Below, piece after piece: positions 5,252 to 6,569 of a DNA stretch of 6,569 nt. The translations under genes and the position numbers were made by a program. Origin of the DNA: JAWLGW01 sp964569055 (GTDB taxonomy: Bacteria > Planctomycetota > J058); the NCBI GenBank assembly GCA_964569055.1, contig CAZMSZ010000405.1, forward strand, positions 1 to 6,569, read 5' to 3'. The notes under the pieces were generated by a model that saw nothing but the letters and a program-made list of their open reading frames with translations, did not search any database and was not told the DNA's origin. Each line of letters begins with the position of its first letter. Positions within the stretch are counted from its first letter, which is position 1.

Positions 5252-6558
5252 ACCGCGGCCACCCCGGCCAGCGCCCCGAGCGCGGCCTCCGACGGGGGCG
5301 CCGCGGCGGCCGGCGCGAGCGCCCACACGGCGCCTGGCGCGCCGTCGCTGGTGCGCGCGGCGAGCGGCACGACCCCGCTCGGGAGCGCGGGAGCGGGCGC
5401 GCCCGGGAGCAAGCGCAGGCGGCGGGCGCGGGCCAGCAGCTCCGCGGGCGAGCCCGCGAAGCGGACGCGCCCCTCGGCCGAGATCACCAGCCGCTCGCAG
5501 GCGAGGCGCTCGGGAGCGGGGACGCCGATCGCGAGGCGGCTCGGCTCGGAGGCGAGCAGCAGCGCAGGGACGTCGCCGCGCTCGGCCACGAGCAGCGCGA
5601 GCAGCGCCGCCTGGCCCTCGCGGCTCACCTCGGCGGGCTCGTCCAGCACCAGCAGGCGCGGGCGGTGCGCGAGCGCCAGCGCCAGGGCCAGGCGGGCCTG
5701 CGCGCTCGGGGCCAGCCGCTCCAGCGGGACGCGCGTCGGCACCGCGGCCCGCGCGCACAGCTCGAAGAACCGCTTGCGCCGCCAGCGCGGGTACAACCCC
5801 GCCGCCAGCCGCTCCAGCGCGAGCGCGCTCAGCTCGCCGGGCAGGGACAGGCGCGCGGGGACCACCCCCACCGCGCTGCGCGCCGCGAGCGGCCGCCCCG
5901 CCGGGTCGAGCCCCGCGACCGCGAGCTCACCCGCGCTCGCGCGCTCGAGCCCGAGGACCAGCTCGACCAGCGCCGCGCGCGCGGTCTCGCTCCGCTCCAC
6001 CAACCCCGTCACGCCACGCCCGAGCTCGAGGTCGAGCCCGCCGAGCAGCTCGCGCCCGCCGCGCCGGAGCACGAGCCCGCGCGCGCGCAGCGCGGGTGAG
6101 CCCGCAGGCGCGCGGCGCGCGGCGCGCGCGGGGGCGCTCCGCGCGCCCGCGCGAGGCGGGTCGCGGAGAGGAAGAGCGGCCAAGGCGGACTCCGAGGCCG
6201 AGTCCGAGTCCGATTCCGACGCCGAGTACAAATCCGAAGCCGAATCCGAACCCGAGTCCGAGTCCGAATCCGAGTCCGAATCCGAGTCCGAGTCCGAGTC
6301 CGAGTCCGAATCCGAGTCCGAATCCGAATCCGAGTCCGATTCCGAATCCGACTCCGACGCCGAGTCCGAGTCCGAGTCCGAGTCCGAATCCGAGTCCGAG
6401 TCCGACTCCGAGTCCGACTCCGAGTCCGAATCCGACTCCGACTCCGAGTCCGAGTCCGAGTCCGACTCCGATTCCAATTCCGACGCCGATCCAGGCGCGG
6501 GCTCGGGCGCGGGCTCGTCACCTTCCGCGGCGCCGGGCGCGGGCGAGGCCGCGCTCAC
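5191..6558 (-). CDS. ABC ATPase-like protein with degenerate motifs and an N-terminal Ser-Asp/Glu repeat
   Basis: The protein has 455 residues from a GTG at 6558-6556; the upstream region lies outside the window, so the start is provisional. Residues 1-23 are Pro/Ala/Glu-rich, about 24-123 are a Ser-[Asp/Glu] repeat, 125-155 are an Arg/Ala/Pro linker, and about 156-380 are ABC-fold. The fold aligns to ABC-2-associated ATPases (YtrB-like): LYPRWRRKRFFELCARA (255-271), then LALALALAHRPRLLVLDEP (290-308) with an intact Walker B ending Asp306-Glu307. Other motifs are lost. The Walker A position reads ERSETARA (188-195) instead of GPNGAGKT, the signature reads LAPSAQ (282-287) instead of LSGGQ, the D-loop is absent, and the switch His is replaced in LLASEPSRL. 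A C-terminal tail ends LDEAAWALAASEVTP. It probably partners the two permeases now separated by the cytochrome gene. It is likely hydrolysis-defective, or a gene in decay. A TTG at 6231 (codon 110) is an alternative start that would exclude most of the repeat. Confidence 0.75.
   Translation of the reverse strand: MSAASPAPGAAEGDEPAPEPAPGSASELESESDSDSDSESESDSDSESDSESDSDSDSDSDSDSDSASESDSESDSDSDSDSDSDSDSDSDSDSDSDSDSDSGSDSASDLYSASESDSDSASESALAALPLRDPPRAGARSAPARAARRAPAGSPALRARGLVLRRGGRELLGGLDLELGRGVTGLVERSETARAALVELVLGLERASAGELAVAGLDPAGRPLAARSAVGVVPARLSLPGELSALALERLAAGLYPRWRRKRFFELCARAAVPTRVPLERLAPSAQARLALALALAHRPRLLVLDEPAEVSREGQAALLALLVAERGDVPALLLASEPSRLAIGVPAPERLACERLVISAEGRVRFAGSPAELLARARRLRLLPGAPAPALPSGVVPLAARTSDGAPGAVWALAPAAAAPPSEAALGALAGVAAVEPVRLDEAAWALAASEVTP
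6191..6490 (-). repeat. Hexanucleotide tandem repeat encoding (Ser-Asp/Glu)n, 50 units
   Basis: Fifty consecutive 6-base units, with plus-strand consensus TCCGAN, cover 300 bases without a phase break; 42 match the consensus exactly. In the ATPase-like gene's frame each unit reads GAN-TCG, so Ser is always TCG and the variable base is the third position of the acidic codon. All four bases occur there, giving Asp (C/T) or Glu (G/A) and always an acidic residue. Deviating units give Ala, Gly, Leu and a Leu-Tyr at codons 110-111. Length change by whole units would keep the frame. The product is a highly acidic, presumably disordered segment of about 100 residues. Confidence 0.93.
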
Positions 6559-6569
6559 GCTCAGACCCG

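Noticed and set aside
6108..6150. Alternating CG/GC tract as a possible Z-DNA or hairpin element
   Set aside because: It lies inside the Arg/Ala linker codons of the ATPase-like gene, and comparable CG runs are scattered throughout this GC-rich window.
6191..6490. CRISPR-like array
   Set aside because: The 6-base units are contiguous with no spacers; it is a simple tandem repeat.
6009..6521. 170-codon minus-strand frame reading Arg-Thr/Arg-Ser/Arg-Ile repeats
   Set aside because: It is the same hexamer array read one base out of phase. The variable base would switch between Thr, Ser, Ile and Asn without conserving any property, and the ABC fold is not in this frame.
6561..6563. Stop codon of an upstream operon gene just before the ATPase GTG
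   Set aside because: A TGA is present two bases before the GTG, as expected in a tight operon, but only two codons upstream of it are visible, so no gene can be claimed.

Overview
The window is very GC-rich with almost no AT-rich spacers. It has GTG starts, 4-nt stop/start overlaps (GTGA) and Ala/Arg/Leu-dominated proteins. This suits a high-GC Myxococcota-type bacterium (Polyangiales/Sandaracinus-like), but that placement is inference from style and gene families; no marker gene is present.

Layout. Positions 1-3430 (minus strand) hold two consecutive, translationally coupled genes for ABC-2-type permeases, each with an N-terminal membrane half and a large C-terminal soluble domain. The second runs off the left edge. 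Positions 3427-3570 (minus) hold a remnant of the 3' end of an ABC ATPase gene directly in front of the first permease. Positions 3571-3838 contain no gene that I can support. Positions 3850-5130 (plus) encode a di-heme c-type cytochrome lipoprotein of the cytochrome c peroxidase-like type, with a textbook ribosome binding site. Positions 5159-5194 (minus) look like a remnant of a permease gene start. Positions 5191-6558 (minus) encode an ABC ATPase-like protein preceded by a roughly 100-residue Ser-Asp/Glu repeat, encoded by 50 copies of a hexanucleotide.

How it fits together. The minus-strand genes look like one export operon (ATPase, permease, permease) interrupted by the oppositely oriented cytochrome gene. 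The ATPase-end/permease-start junction occurs twice, once on each side of the cytochrome gene (3427-3487 and 5191-5251, 51 of 61 bases identical). Each copy keeps one intact partner and a fragment of the other. The cytochrome gene is also visibly less GC-rich than its flanks.

The transport proteins are odd. The ATPase keeps Walker B but has lost the Walker A, signature, D-loop and switch-histidine residues. The permeases' C-terminal domains resemble membrane-fused gluzincin peptidase domains but show no HExxH zinc motif. The locus may encode a non-hydrolytic, pseudoenzyme version of an ABC-2/peptidase-like membrane complex, or a decaying operon. Sequence alone does not decide this, because at this GC content open frames persist by chance.
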